A stretch of 64,000 nt of DNA from Psilocybe azurescens (lineage: Eukaryota > Basidiomycota > Agaricomycetes > Agaricales > Agrocybaceae). Positions within the stretch are counted from its first letter, which is position 1, and the number at the start of each line of letters is the position of its first letter. The notes below the pieces were generated by a model. The model searched no databases. It worked only from the letters and a program-made list of their open reading frames with translations, and had not been told where the DNA came from. The stretch lies in assembly GCA_023853785.1 (NCBI GenBank), contig JAJIRX010000870.1:1-64000 (forward strand), read 5' to 3'. The position numbers and the translations under genes were made by a program. Shown here one piece after another: positions 50,776-63,200 of this stretch.

Positions 50776-53155
50776 GTTTCATGAATCATTGTTTGCACAA
50801 TGCGGGTGGGTTGAGGGGAAGGTGGCGGCTCTCTAGTCGACCGACGTTCGACGTTTTGACTTTGGGTGCCCAAGCAGCTTTTAGGCGTATGTCACCTTTC
50901 TAATGCTTTTGGCGCGTTTAGACCAGGAGTGCGACCCTCGACTGCTTAGACATGTTCTTGCTTGTCCGCGTTCTTGTCCGCGTCTCTTCCTTTTCGCCTG
51001 CGGTTGCTCGTATGTATGTTCCGGATCCTCTCAATCGCGCTGGCACTGTGTCCATTGTCCACCATATATATGCTCATTGCTTGAGCCCTTGATCGAACAA
51101 TTCAACGAATCAACGAAGCCGCGTTTCGGCCTCGACATTCATCGACATTGTGATCGATATTGATCCCCTCACCACTGATCGCAGTTCAGGTTGTTATAGG
51201 GTACTTATCGTCACTCCATTCACAAGCATTGGCATAGGTATAGATACATGGTACTCAGCGTTGACCGTCCTCTGACGCCCGACTCTCAGACACCGACTCC
51301 CGTCCGGTCCAGGCGCATGCGCACGGCCAATCTTCATCTCCAATAGCCACTTTGCGGCGTCTACACTTCATCTGGTCTGGTCGATCGACTGAACTCTGCG
51401 CTCTACAACAATGCTTCTCCAGGCTGTTTACGCATGTCCGACTCCTAACTTCCGATTCCCATCGTCCATCGTTTGGTCCATGTCCACGGCTAAATTTAAT
51501 ACTAAATTGGCCGTGGCTGAACTCTGTACGGCTTTTACTGCAACTCCTCTTGATCACACCGATCGATTGGCTGTATGCCCACCTGCTGGGGGTCTGGCCA
51601 CCACATACAGAATCAGAATCGCTGTGGGATTCAATTTTCGATCATGCAACGATATCGTATCGGTGTGGTGTATGTTCCGTACTTCCTATAGTTGGACGAG
51701 CGTTGACAGGAGCCGAATGTCTGATCTATCGCTCGCTCGCTTTGCTCGTGTGTATACTCGCATTTGCAGTAGACTCGGAGCATGCCTGTGCGCGCTTGTG
51801 GTCGCTGTGGGCGGGCGACCCGGCGTACTCGGCGTGTGTCCTTTCTGCTGTGAGTTTTGATTTTCTGATGTGCGTCGTCGGCATCTGCGTCTGCGGCTGT
51901 GTCTGTGTCTCTCCTATTGCTTTGCGCCACCCTCTCAGTTCAGATTTTTCAAATATTTTTAAATCCTTGCTTTTAGGTTCCTCCCACCGGATTCTCTCCA
52001 TTCGCAGGGTACGAGTCCGAGGCGTGCCCGAGTCTGCTTGGTCCAGATGCTCCGTGTACATGCTTGCTCTGTCTATAATACACGGACGGATGCAAAAATT
52101 ATATCTTGCTTACTCAGGAGGTAGAGAATTATATTTTGCATACTTAGGAGTACTTAGAGTCAAAATGTAACGACGGTACCGACTACTACATATGGTATGG
52201 TTAATTCACAGTGGATTAATGGATTGAGCGATGTGGTTGGGACTTCTTCGTGTTGGGCATTGTACATTGTAATGGAGTGGTAGTGATCTATCTAATGATC
52301 ATGAACATTTGCGTTGTATTTCATACCCTCAAGACTTGTCCATGTACCGGTAACGGAACACGAGTTCAACAAAGGAGGTATCTATCATTAGTAGGGTAAG
52401 TAAACCGTAAGAGGCAAAAAGCCTTATGACAAGCGCCTGCATAATAGAATCGTGATCGTTGCCATCCAATTTTTGTATTCTTCCATTAGCAAAGGCTTCT
52501 TGGACTCCGACGGACGACTCACGAGGCGCGGTCGTCGCGGTTGCTCCGAAGGACTAGAACGATTTCAGTTTTCAGGCCAGGGCTGGCGGCGATCCACATG
52601 TAGGTATAGCGCATATGTGCTATACGTTCACGAAAAAAAATGTGATAAGGTTATAGGTAAATGTAGTAATAGCGTAACGGCGCGATCTGGCTTGCATTCG
52701 GGCATGGTGTGATTCTGATTCTTCTGTCCCCTAATATTATGGGTGGAGATGTTTAACAAAGAAAGCGAATTCGAATTCGAATGTGGGATTACATGCCCAT
52801 AACCATTGTATTCATTTAATATTGTGTCTTTGTCTGCGGATGGGAAAGCGCCGTTGCGCTGCATGCAACGCGTTGCTTTGATCAGGAGTAGTGTGGGTGG
52901 TGGACCGCCCGTCATACATAGGTGCTTTAATTACATACATACCAATTAGGAAGCGCGGTGCGGCGTCCGCTCCCCGCATCCGCATCCGGCGCGTGCGCAA
53001 CGCCCTGCCCCCTGGCTGGCGGGTTCCTCTTCCTCTTATGGGCACGGGTCACGGCCGTACGGGGCAGGGCAAGGACCCACGATCGCGAGGTCGGAGGCGC
53101 GGCGATTGCCTTTTAGATTTCGCGCCGTGCGGTGGGCCGTAAATGCGTGTGGTCT
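50776..53155. other. No supported gene
   Basis: A 272-codon plus-strand frame at 51352-52170 is Cys/Ser/Leu-rich with no motif and overlaps other long frames, so I treat it as chance. A ~30-bp tandem duplication (AATTATAT...CTTAGGAG type) lies at 52097-52150. An AACGCGTT occurs near 52867. Confidence 0.4.
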
Positions 53156-53175
53156 GCATTGCATTGCATTGCATT
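53156..53175 (+). repeat. GCATT pentanucleotide microsatellite (4 copies)
   Basis: Four perfect GCATT units, followed closely by CGCAGCACGCAGCACG. A GGGAAT hexanucleotide run lies at about 53303-53325, and a GCAC run at about 54276-54293. Confidence 0.8.
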
Positions 53176-53799
53176 GCACGCAGCACGCAGCACGAGAGGG
53201 TGTCTGAACGTGAGAGGGTCTTATTTTTCTCGTGTTGAATCTAATTTTACACTTGGTATGGTACATGCAATAGATACATTAGGCCCATGTATGCGTGTAT
53301 ATGGGAATGGGAATGGGAATGGGGGTGAGCCGAATTGGAGCGGCAGATGAGATGGGGATGCCAGTGGGGATATGGGGGCTGGGAATGGATTGGGGATGTG
53401 GTGTGATACTCGTATTAGTAATAATGATGATGGGCTCAAGGAAGGAAGGGAAGTGATTCCAGCAAGGGAAGGGAAGGGAACTTAGGGACGCCTACTGCTA
53501 GGGCCGTACTTGGGAATGTTGGGGGAGGAAAGAAAGGGGAATTGAGAAGGACCGTCGGCGGACTGACTGGCGGACTGGCTAGTTCTAGAGTTACTCCAGG
53601 TTACTCCGTGCAATTACGAGAACGAACGAACACAGACGAGATGGGAGAACACTGGGTCTGGCAATGGCAACCCTGGTGATGATGCTGCTGATGAAAGTGC
53701 CGGTGGTGATTGGAATTTGATGGACACTGCGCCTCTTCAGGCTGAATGAACTGGCTCGGATCTATCATCTGGGGATCGATTTAGGCGATGGGTGTTTTT

Positions 53800-54532
53800 G
53801 TCCGTTTTCTAAAAAAAAAACCAAAAAAATTATTTTAAATTATTTGGTTTACAATGTGTCACAGCCCAGCATTACTGATTGATTGATCGGCGAACCCCCC
53901 TGGGTTAATCCGCGGGTCAATTAGTAGCCACCCCATTCATTCATTTGTTGTTTCTGGGCCGCGCACGCACGCATCCAGATCGGGAAGGGCAGATTGGATT
54001 TGGATTTGGACCGAACCTGATCATGACCTGATTCCTAATTACTGAACAGTGAACCCACAAACACAGCAGCACACACACGGACAACGGACGCTCCTTTTTA
54101 AAAATCACCATCTGTGTTTTTTTTTTCTTTTTCTTTTTTTAATATTATAGATAGATAGATATATCGGCATTTTTAATTGGGCCCCTCATTCGCATTCCAT
54201 TTAGATAACCATACCCAGAACAGAAGAGAGGCATCTCATCATACCCATTCCAAATCCATCCATCCATTGACTGAAGCACGCACGCACGCACGCAGACATT
54301 TTTGTTCTTGGTTCGTTCTCCATTGCGATACATATCTACTACATAATATTTTTTTTTCTCGATTTCGATCCCGTCCTGTCGTTCTTCATTTCTGATTCAA
54401 AGTAGAGGCGAGCTTTATACTATTTTATAATTTTCTATCTTCTTCTATCCACTCCCCCTTTCCCTGTGACGACTCAACGACACAACGACATTTCGATTCG
54501 CGAAGAAGAAGAAGGACGGGACAAAGGAACGA
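53800..54532 (+). promoter_or_regulatory. Probable promoter and 5' leader of the cyclin gene
   Basis: Contains long A and T runs (53811-53840, 54116-54140, 54350-54358), a GCAC microsatellite and pyrimidine-rich segments ending about 50 bp before the ATG at 54533. Such CT-rich tracts are common before fungal transcription starts. No ORF. Confidence 0.4.
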
Positions 54533-57500
54533 ATGGTTTACACAGGGTCGACGACGTACCAGCTCAACCTGCCCCGCACACCGGGCGATTGCAATATGAA
54601 CCTCCACCTCGGGGCCACTGCAGCGGGCCACTCCTCCACCGTCAGAGCAGGCGCGGCTGACCTATTCAACGGGCTCAAGGGCTGGCGCTCCAGCTCCACT
54701 ACTGCCACTACCTCCACTGCCAAAGCGCCCCTCACGCCCCCTATGTCCACCAGCTTTGAGCATAGGACGGCGTACTACCAGCCTCATCAGCAGCCCCCAA
54801 AGAGCGAGCCCCGCCCGAGTGCGAGCAGCAGCAGCATTGCACACGCAAACACCACTGCGAGTTCGTCGAGTAGCAATAGCAATAGTGGCATGACACTGCC
54901 TCCCATCGCCCACCTCGAGCGGCATCTCTCCCATCTCCCACCTCGTAAGTATATACTTGACTTGTGCCAACGCGTTTTTAGCTTACAGACGGTTCCGCAA
55001 GCAGTGACTCCGCCAGAGGACATCCCGCATGCGCACACTTCGCGTCTTCCAATGCCTCTCCTGCGGATAGCGTCTCAGGATGATGTGTTTTACTCGAGTT
55101 CGAGTTCACAGCAGCAGCCTGTTCATGAACAGCACCACCAACTACAAGACTCGCAACACCCACATCCACATTCACATCCGCAACAGCAACAACCTCATCC
55201 CCAAGCCCCAGCCCAAGCTGTCCACGTCCCAGAACCTCAGCAGCCACAACAGCACCAGCCACACCAACAGCAGCCACAGCAGCAGCTCCAGCTCCAACCA
55301 CCCCCAGCACCCCCGACATACGTCGTAGACTGGCTCGACTTCACGCGCACACGCTCCGCGCGCTTCATCGCCGAGAAGACATGCGAGATGATCTGCTACC
55401 TCTGGTTCGCCTCCCCGCCCCCGCCCAGCGCCGAGGACTCGTCTGCATCCCCCAACTCCTCACCTTCCTCGTCGCCTACGCTTTCGTCTGCGGCGTCCTC
55501 GTTAGCCTCCTCGCCTACATCAACACCCGCCCCTTCTCTGGCACCATCCACCCCTTTAAAAGGGGCGAAATCCGCTCCACCTTCGACGCTGCAGCTGGTC
55601 GCGACGCCGACCTTCATCCAGTTCATGCAGAAGCTGCTCGAGACGACGCAGGTCTCGCAGTCTGTGATTGTGCTCTCTCTGCATTACATATATCGGCTGA
55701 AGGAGAACAACCGCTGGACGCCTGCGCAGCGGGGAGCGAGTTCCGCATTGCGGTGGCGGGCTTGATGATGGGGAATAAGTTTTGGATGAGTGAGTATTCT
55801 TCTCTTTGCGTTTTGCGTATTTTTGAGGGGCTGGGTTGGGATTGCAATTGCGCACTTGAGTTCGCGTCCGCTGCCGTCTATTTTTACTCTTCCTTTATAA
55901 TTTTTTTTTCACAAGTCCAAAAGCTAATTACCCACTTCTCCCAAAAAGCAACACATACACGAACAAAACATGGTCCGAAGTGTCCGGCATCGAGCTGGAC
56001 GAGATCAACCGCATGGAGCGCGAGTTCCTCGTCGGCGTCGACTTCAACCTCTACGTCGACAAGAGCACGTACGAGGCGTGGCTGAACCTGCTCAAGGGGC
56101 TCGTGCTGGCGAAGGAGCGGGACTGCAGACGGTTCGGCGCGCATAATAGTGGGAGGGTGGGGACTAGAGGAGCGGAGAGGGAGCGGCGGCACGGCGGGGT
56201 TTTGGGGAGGGCGTATGGCGGGCGGGAGAGGGAGAGGGCGGTGTACGCGAGCGGCGGCGGCGGCGGGCCTGCTGTGCGCTCGTACACCACCAACAATGCA
56301 GCTGTGGCGGCGAAACCCGCCGCGCCTGCGTCTGCGTACCCGCATGCGCACGCTTATGGAAGCAGCAGCAGCGGCAGGCCGACGATGCACCGCGCGCGCT
56401 CGAGCTCGCCGACGCTCCGGCGGGCCGTCCCCGCCTCTGTCCCTGCTCCTGCTGTTCATGCTCCTCCGGCTGTGCCTGTTGCGCCTGTTTTTGGGTCCTC
56501 GGGTAGCGCGGCGTTCCATATCCCGCATGTCCAGCCCCAGCAGTACGCGGTGTACCCTTCAGTCAACACCAAGGTCCCGCCGGCGAGCAATGGCAGCACT
56601 GCCAGCGCATACCCAAGTTCTGCGTACTCGTCACCCACACCAAGGGGCTCCAACTCCAACTCCAGCTATTCCTCCGCCCACAGCCAGACGCAGACGCAGA
56701 TGCTGACGATCAACACCAACACCGCGTCTTTCCCTGCCTCCTCCTCTGCCGCCTCTTCGCACCCGAATACAACCACGAGCACGAGCACCAAGCGCACGGC
56801 GGAAGCGGCGTTCTCGCCCACCTCGGCCGCGTTCGCGCACGTCCCGTCCAAGCGCGCCGTAGCCTCCGCTGCCTCGTCGATATCGCTCAGAATTCCGGAA
56901 ACCGTCGTTGGAGGAGGAGGACAGGGCGTGAGCCCGCTGGAAAGCCTGTCGAGCTTTGAGCGGATGTCGATCGGCGGCGGGGTGTCGCCCGCGCCGAAGA
57001 AGCACGCGAGGCGCAATACGAATACGAACGCGAATGCGAGTGCGAATGCGAATGCGCTGCCGCAGCTGTCGACGGCGTATTCGTATAATGTGAGCGAGGA
57101 TCAGAGGAGGGGTCGGTCACAGGTTAGTTGTTTTAAAAATAACTGTTTATATGCGCATATATTGATTTTTTTTTTTCAATATTATCAGCCGCTGTATTTC
57201 TATGCACTGGCGTGCTCGCCTGTGAAGCAGCAGGAGTACGAGTACGGGTATTCAACTTCGTCTTCGTCGCCTGCACATTCGAGTGCCAACTCGAACTCGA
57301 ACGACATGGACACGGCACCGACGACGACGACGTTGTCGCAGGAGCAGGAACAGGAGATTGCAGATGCCGAGGCAGCGGCACAGGCGCAGGAGGTGGAGGC
57401 GCGGAGGCAGCAGTATCAGCAATATCAGCAGTCGCAGTCGCAGTACCCACAACAACCTCAACAACAGCAACAGCACCAACCTCAACAGCAGCACGGCCAG

Positions 57501-58937
57501 CGCAAAGCCCGCCTGCGGTACCACCAGCCCGACCTCAGCGGTTCCTCGTCTTCGTCTTCCTCCACCTCGTCGGCCGCGTACGGGTACTCGTACGCTGCGT
57601 ACGCGGATATGAATATGGGCGCGGGCGCGGCGCCGCTGTACCCCCAGCAGCAGCCCCAGGTGCAACCACAGCAGCCTCAGCCTCAGCAGCACTATCCCGA
57701 ACAACAACAGCAGCAGCAGCAGCAGCATGTGGGCAGCAACGGTAGGGCCACCAGCAACGGCAACACAGGCGCGCTGCCGCACTTCAGGGACGACGTGTGG
57801 GCGCGCCCGCCTGCTCCCGCGAGCTCGTATGTCGCCGAGGAGAGTGAGCGACGCAGGGAGTATTCGAGTGCCAACAGTAGCGATGATGAGGCTGTTGATG
57901 AGGAGGGCAGCGAGGACAGCAGTGATAATGAGGAGCAAGGCAGTGAGGATGAGAGAGAAGGGAGCGGGAGTGGATCGGGCAGCGACGAGGACGAGGAGAT
58001 GGAGTACGACGGGTCGCCTGTGCGCCGCCTCGCGCGCCCTCCTACTTCCGCTTCCTCCGCCGTGCATAACAATGGCACCACCACCAACAACATCAAAAAG
58101 CTGAATACCCACTCCTCCGTCTCGTCCATCTCGTCGACCGTCACCGTCACTCCTGGGTCATACGACTATCGCCCGCGGACACCGCCCTCCAACGTCAGCC
58201 GCCATGCTGCGCCCGCGCCGTTCGCGAACGCAGGCCCGCCCGGAGTCGGAGTGTCGTTCTACAACACGCCGGGAGGAGGCGCAGGAGGAGGCTACGCGTG
58301 CTCGGCGTATGCTTATGGTGCTACTTCAACGTCGACATCGCATGCCGGTGCCGGTGCAAGTGCATATGGGAATGGGAATGGGTATACGAATGGGAGTGCG
58401 TACGGGTATGGGTATTCGACGCCTCCTTATCCCTATTCCACTTCCACCTCCAACTCCAACTCGACCTGCAACGCGAACGCGAACTCAACTGCGGGAGGAT
58501 ACGCCAGCGCGTACCCCGTGCACACGCACGCGCACACCACGCAGTCGCAGTACTCCTCGCCCGTGTCCTATATGGGCGACGTCGACGCCGTCAGTGCTTC
58601 CGGACCAGCACATGCGTACTCTGTTCCTCCTGCTGCTCATCAGCACCAGCAGAGTGGGAATGGGTATGTGGCTCAGCAGCAGCATCAGCAGTACCCGCAT
58701 CAGCAGAATAATGCCACCGGACACGGGCACCAGCACCAGCAGCATCATCATGTGCCCCAAGGATACACATCGCAGTACTCGTCCCCTCAGCGCGGGTATG
58801 ATGTGTACATGCGGACGGTGGCGCCCCTGCTCCTCGCGGTGTCTGATATGCTTTGTTCGATTCTTCTCTCTTTCTGGTTTTTTTGTCGAGTGTTTGGACC
58901 ATTTCTTTTCGCCTTCTCTTTCCCTTTTCTCTCTTGA
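54533..58937 (+). CDS. Pho85-type (PCL-like) cyclin with long low-complexity tail
   Basis: Cyclin partner of a Pho85/CDK5-like kinase, judged by the PCL cyclin-box signature. Start at 54533 (MVYTGSTTYQLNLPRTPG). A Ser/Gln/His/Pro-rich region follows, then YVVDWLDFTRTRSARFIAEK with TCEMICYLWFA, a Ser/Pro insert of about 50 residues, then LVATPTFIQFMQKLLETTQV and VLSLHYIYRLKENN. Two single-base homopolymer breaks (GGGG 55731-55734, TTTT 55780-55783) separate this from FRIAVAGLMMGNKFLDD. The intron 55790-55948 then joins NTYTNKTWSEVSGIELDEIN and REFLVGVDFNLYVDKSTYEA, completing the box. The remaining ~900 residues are Ser/Ala/Tyr/Gln-rich with several poly-Q stretches and an acidic patch. Intron 57123-57188 is probable. 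A possible extra intron at 54947-54990 (GTAAGT) would change the frame and is unresolved. The end is uncertain. Confidence 0.8.
57123..57188 (+). other. Probable 66-nt stop-free intron (exitron-like) in the cyclin tail
   Basis: GTTAGT donor, T11 tract and ATTATCAG acceptor. It is a multiple of three without a stop codon, so retention would insert 22 hydrophobic residues (KNNCLYAHILIFFFQYY) in an otherwise polar tail. Confidence 0.6.
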
Positions 58938-59593
58938 CGACGACTTGCTATGATTTTTTTTTTTGGCTCTTCCTTTCCCCTTCCCCCATCCGCTTTTTGA
59001 TGATGATGATAATGATGAAGAATTTTTCTCTATTCACAAGCAGCAACAACAACGATACCACAACAATCCATCCATCCATTCGTCCCATCCTATCTATCTT
59101 ATTCTTTTTTTTTTTTTGCGACCGACGCCCAACGCCCCCTTGCAACGCCGAATCATATCATATTATCATTTTCCACCCATCGCCACGTCCCTATTACCTC
59201 TGCATAGACCCTCGTCCGCCCCTTTCTTCCGGTCGCTTTATTTTTTCATAATCCATTCATTCTATCCAATTCCCGTCGCATTTTTATCGTCTTTTTCCTC
59301 CTTCCTTCCTCTCGTCCCTCTCTCTGTCTCTCGCCCATCAGACGCAAAAACACTATTAGTATTAGCAAGCATAGTTTATTAGTCATAAATTAGTTAGTTG
59401 CATTTTAGTCTCGCATTCTATCGCATTCACCAAACGTTACACAACTACCATTACTCCCATGTATGTATATAAAAGCAGCAGCATATTTTTTTCGAGTATA
59501 CCGTTAAAAAAAATCGGTGAAATATTCTTTTCTGTTGTGTGAGGTTTCTGTTTCCACTCTGAGGCGTTGGCAAGCCGTCAAGAATGATTCGCT
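58938..59593. other. 3' flank of the cyclin gene
   Basis: Very T-rich and pyrimidine-rich, with poly-T runs at 58952-58961 and 59106-59118. Overlapping open frames are compositional. Likely 3' UTR. Confidence 0.45.
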
Positions 59594-59840
59594 CACGTGA
59601 GTAATGTAGCTTGAAGGGGAGGACGCGTCGCTCATTCAACTGCCCAGCTATGCGTCCTTTGAGCGCGTCAAACGGCGGTAGTATGGATACGATACGTGTT
59701 TAAGCGCTTCAAATAGGAGGACGTTGAGTGATGGCCGTGGTTCGCGTTATCGCTCCTGCCGTTGGTTGGTAGGCGAAAACCAGGCACGTGATTGATTAAT
59801 GAGACGCGTCGCGCGCTCTTCTAATTCGTTTTTATAAAAG
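59594..59840. promoter_or_regulatory. MluI-box/E-box cluster with TATA element
   Basis: CACGTG at 59594-59599 and 59785-59790, ACGCGT at 59623-59628 and 59804-59809, and TATAAAAG at 59833-59840. The stretch around 59804 resembles 49050-49075 (GACGCGTCGCG, then CTCTAATT or TTCTAATT). It looks like a promoter reading rightwards, but only short frames follow (59852-60077) without a recognisable product. Confidence 0.35.
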
Positions 59841-60173
59841 TAAGCCGCTAAGTGGACATTTCGAAAGCAGGAAAGCCGAGTGCTATGTATGACAGGCGAT
59901 GTGACTTGTCCGTCGGCGTTGTGCGCTGTGCACTGCAGGCTACTTATCGTGATTCGCTGGGTCGAGACATGCCATTACTATGCTTCTCGTTTTGTTCCGT
60001 TCAAAGAGCTCTGTCTTCGGACTTCCGACTTGGGAGATGAAGCGGGAGGGAAGGGATACAGAGCGGGTAATAGATAAGTGTGTATGGGCATAGCCTAGTC
60101 TGGTAGTATTAGGGGGTATGGAGAGATTTGGACTAAGTAGTCAGCTGTTTCTGAAATGGGATGGGATCATTAG

Positions 60174-60201
60174 ATGGATGGATGGATGGATGGATGGATG
60201 G
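60174..60201 (+). repeat. ATGG tetranucleotide microsatellite (about 7 copies)
   Basis: Perfect ATGG/GGAT tandem array within non-coding sequence. Confidence 0.85.
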
Positions 60202-63200
60202 CAGATGCAGTTTCAGTTGCTCTTTTGATTCGAGTAGGTTCTGATTTAGTATGTAAGAGGCGACGACGACGCGGATGAGAATAGGGTAAGCTTGGACGGA
60301 TGCTGAGGATAAGCTTGAATATCAAGAGCTGCCAGCGGAGTTAGCTCGCGCTACTACTTGGAGTGTCGTACAGCACAAGTGTTACTCTAAAAGTGCATGA
60401 TGTAACTACTGCCTTAGCAGTACAATAACAGCTATTACACATATATCTATAGCAGGTAACTGAGCTAATAACTTACAAGCCAACCTAGTCTCTAAACGTC
60501 GCACACAGGTGTCACTATAATGATTCTGGAGGGAGGGCCGGAAGAGGAAGTTGGAAGTCTGCAGTGCGCCAGGGGAAGACGAAAAGGAAGCGGGGGGAGC
60601 TACGCGGGATGCGAGCCATAACGTGTTGGATTTTGCCTTTCCGAGTTCGAACTTCGAAGGTTCGCGGAGAGTTCCACCTAGATTCAACGCACATCGAACG
60701 TTGAGCTGCCCGGAATGGATGACGGCGGCCATATTACGATGTCAAAATCTAACTCACCGCCGCTCTGGCGGTTACTTAGAGTAGGCTATGCTGGTGGCAG
60801 GGTGTGCTCAACGGATGTATGTAGTTGACTTGCTCTTGAGCATATACGTGTTTGGGAATGGGGGTTTTTTCTACGTTTTTCCGATTTGTTGCCTTCTAGT
60901 GAAAGACCCATGCATGCATAATAATGATGATTAACAATGGACTCGGGTCGACTGTAGTTGCAAAACTGGGCTCAGGAAATTTACATTTTCAGTTGTTTGA
61001 GCTTTTACAGTGTTACGGTCTTCTCGTCGATGCTAAAGCCTCAGAAATAGGGGACGGTCCGACTGATTGTCCGAAAAACTCGGAGAGATTGAGAGAGTGA
61101 AACTCTCCGTCGAGGTGAATTGTATAACGTGTATCAACAAAAAAATCCACGTATGCTTTCCTCTATGAATCTATCCTAAAATTAAGTCCATTTATACGAG
61201 TACGACATGATGGCTAAGGATAATCTGCCTCGTTTGCCATAGATTTCACCTGCTGTGCCTTTACTCAAACTGTTACTCAATTCTCTGCTAATACTGTACC
61301 CTACATTCAGAATTCAGGGCAAGAGCTAAGTAATCTGACCCAAATTTTATCAAATTCCGGTACGATGCATTTATTCAGGTGTTATCTGAGTCCTGACATT
61401 GACTTCGCATAGTCTCCGCGACTTGGGGTGTGATTTTCCTTCGGAGTATCAGATGAATCGGTATTAAATCCCTGTAGTGTACCATGAGCACCAAAAGAAC
61501 GAGATAGTACCTCGAAAGAAATGGAGGAATGGAGATGGACCGTTATATAACATCATGTACAGGCGTTCGGTGAATATATCATATCTACTTCGATCACCCG
61601 GAAAGGGGAATATAACAATTTGATATGATTACTCAGTTGCCTTGTCTTGTACCAGCTTGTACATAGCGTCGCACTAATGAGGCGCTTGTGGTGGCGTCGG
61701 CGTTGAGCCATTTGAAAACTGATGCCGTCCGATATACTAAAATAGAGGCCTTGGATCTTACAGTACGTACATACGATTGAAAATTTGTCCGAAGGTAGGT
61801 CGCTGATGGATGTTATGCATACGGTATGCGCCGCACCCTACCGACTATCACAGCATATGACTCCCTTAGGATCTCTTACGATCCGATGACAATTCTTGGA
61901 ATTGCTGTGGTTAGTCCCCCATTCAAGCCCCATTCATCTCATTCATCTCACCGTTTCTGAATCGTTATGTAGCATATAAAGTCAGCTTACTACAGATGGA
62001 TATGGAAAATAGCCACTTGTTGGATATTCGCATTGTCCGGTAACCGGCTACAAATCGATCATTGAGCCGCTATAAAATGTAATTGTGTTCCTCTTCACCT
62101 CTGAGATGAGTTATGAAGGCTGAGCGCTGTGTTCCGAATCAGCGGCGTAGCTTGGAATTAGCTGATTATAGTACTTCGCCGGCTTGCAGGATTTCTAGAA
62201 TCAAAGACTCTCTGCCTTGAGTCTGGATTCCTTTTAGTGGCTTCTTACAATTTTTAAGTATGTAACCGTCACGAAAGTCAAGGCTCAGCTGACGACTGGA
62301 AATTCTTGAGGAGCAGACGGCTAATCGATAAGGACTTGCGCTTGTCTTACGCCTGAGTTATTTGTTAATTACAGGAGGTTTACTAGGGACGCTGTACGAG
62401 CCTTAATTTTTTAATTCATAAGAATTCATCCAACTTCCGAGGCAGCTGAGTTAAACTAAGTTCCACATGACTCTGAGTTCGGTCCTCTTCCAGCTCACCA
62501 TGTGCGTTACTAGTTAGTGCCTGCCAGTGTTCCAATATTCCGCTTTACATTCTACCTGTCTGCGCTTAAACAGAAGACGTCTATCTATGGACTATCCGTA
62601 CGCCCAGGAGCTCTTGAGCCCAACAGTCCTTTGTGCGATGATGCGTTTTACAATTGTCGCCAAAGCTTCTGCAGGCGAAACACAAAAACCCACTTGTACA
62701 CCTGGATGCCATGGAGTAAAGGCGTTAAGCGCCCCTTTCTCAGCTCCCATCATTCTACAACGAAGAGATTATTGTTAACTGGAGTGTGTGGATCGAGCCT
62801 GGGTTTGATTGTTGAGCCCTGAAAATTTGAAGCCAAGCCAAATGGGAAAGATATTCGGCTTTCGTTTCTGACGGATTCGGAGCGGTTCATGCGTACGTAG
62901 TGGTAAGAATGGCTGCCGCGCGCCTGGAGCGCACGCTAGCTCCTGCTAGCTCACATAACTAGTCCATCTGTCGCGTGCGCGGGCAGATTTTCCAATGCCA
63001 TGGAGTCTCATGGAGTCCGCTTATTTTTTCTCGGCCCTGAACAAGCCCTGATGGCTGAAAGTAGGGAGTGGCTCTTCCGTTAACTTAGCCCGTGCCATTT
63101 CTATTTCCCGGAGCATGTGACCGGGGAACTCAGGCAAGCGGACGCCGAGCGGCGAGCTCCCCTGTCGAACCGCAGAGAACCCTAAGCAAACTTGAACGAA

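Noticed and set aside
51352..52170. 272-codon plus-strand open frame
   Set aside because: Composition is Cys/Ser/Leu-rich without motifs, there is no splice context, and equally long frames overlap it on both strands.
55884..58953. Long Arg-rich or Leu-rich open frames on the other frames of the cyclin gene
   Set aside because: They are shadows of GC-rich Q/S/A codon repeats; the cyclin-box homology fixes the real frame.
59852..60077. Short frames downstream of the TATA element
   Set aside because: The first frame starts at GTG, both are under 66 codons, overlap each other and show no recognisable protein.
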